Source: Ramlibacter paludis
GTDB lineage: Bacteria > Pseudomonadota > Gammaproteobacteria > Burkholderiales > Burkholderiaceae_C
Length of the DNA stretch: 64,000 nt
Direction of reading: 5' to 3'
NCBI RefSeq assembly: GCF_022012305.1
Contig: NZ_JAKLTM010000001.1
Span: forward strand, 620,001-684,000
Under the pieces are notes generated by a model. The model saw nothing but the letters and a program-made list of their open reading frames with translations, had not been told where the DNA came from and did not search any database. The first letter of the stretch is position 1, and every line of letters begins with the position of its first letter. Below, piece by piece: positions 63,937-64,000 of this stretch. The position numbers were made by a program, and so were the translations under genes.

Positions 63937-64000
63937 ATGCCCGTCATCCTCTGGCTGCTCGGCGTGCCGCTCGGCATCGTGCTCTTGCTGATGCTGTTCG
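63937..64000 (+). CDS. Small hydrophobic protein, N-terminal part (cut by window edge)
   Basis: An ATG at 63937, with CAGGAG 10 bases before it, opens MPVILWLLGVPLGIVLLLML..., a single hydrophobic helix typical of small bacterial membrane proteins. Only 21 codons are present and the gene runs past position 64000, so length and family are not known. It follows urtE on the same strand after 103 bp that contain the dyad and otherwise no gene. Confidence 0.65.
   Translation, partial: MPVILWLLGVPLGIVLLLMLF

Overview
The window is high-GC bacterial chromosome with dense genes, short intergenic gaps and frequent 4-bp ATGA/GTGA stop-start overlaps. Gene content (Burkholderiales-type solute receptors of tripartite tricarboxylate systems, urtABCDE plus urease, a kinase/phosphatase pair between yicC and rph, gmk-rpoZ-spoT) suggests a betaproteobacterium of the Comamonadaceae (Ramlibacter/Variovorax-like). 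This assignment is inferred from protein character and gene order; no search was run.

Region by region. 1-3.6 kb: recN (cut by the left edge) and nadK, divergent from hrcA, then a lipoprotein esterase gene broken by an extra 11-bp repeat unit, then a CAU-anticodon tRNA. 3.7-7.5 kb: a periplasmic molybdenum aldehyde oxidoreductase operon (paoABC type). 7.5-15.5 kb: Crp-type regulator, S9 peptidase overlapping a single-domain response regulator, tRNA-Arg, MerR regulator, MFS exporter and a lipoprotein. 15.5-18.4 kb: an operon of enolase-superfamily enzyme, solute receptor and an arylmalonate-decarboxylase-like enzyme. 18.5-27.7 kb: small housekeeping or unknown genes, two overlapping LysR genes and a divergent sugar-acid operon (receptor, GarD/UxaA dehydratase, aldehyde dehydrogenase, HpaI/GarL aldolase), plus two paralogous small lipoproteins. 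27.7-40.2 kb: topoisomerase IB, a CvpA-CAP fusion, greB, then spoT, rpoZ, gmk, yicC on one strand and kinase, PP2C phosphatase, rph, rdgB, hemW on the other, ending at tRNA-Ser, whose 3' 54 bp is repeated 177 bp downstream.

41.4-50.1 kb: urease genes ureA-(small HPGH protein)-ureB-ureC-ureE-ureF-ureG run leftward. Running rightward from beside ureA is a very large protein that joins an NCS1-type purine/cytosine transporter, a cysteine-rich linker, a histidine kinase and a receiver domain, followed by an overlapping LuxR-type response regulator. Together they look like a transporter-coupled sensor for a nitrogen compound, next to the enzyme that releases ammonia from urea. 50.2-55.9 kb: a pdxA-receptor operon and its divergent LysR gene, split by a 2603-bp IS1595-family element with 26-bp perfect terminal repeats, an 8-bp target duplication and passenger genes that include a toxin-antitoxin-like pair. 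The element sits 2 bp upstream of the LysR start codon and breaks a perfect 14-bp dyad. 55.9-64 kb: dctA, a hemerythrin-domain gene and the urea ABC transporter urtABCDE, ending in a small membrane protein cut by the right edge.

Urea handling is the strongest common theme: uptake (urt), hydrolysis (ure), and a possible transporter-sensor between them. ureD is not in the window. Several families of GC-rich palindromic repeats lie between genes, and one appears to have been absorbed into the 5' end of urtC.
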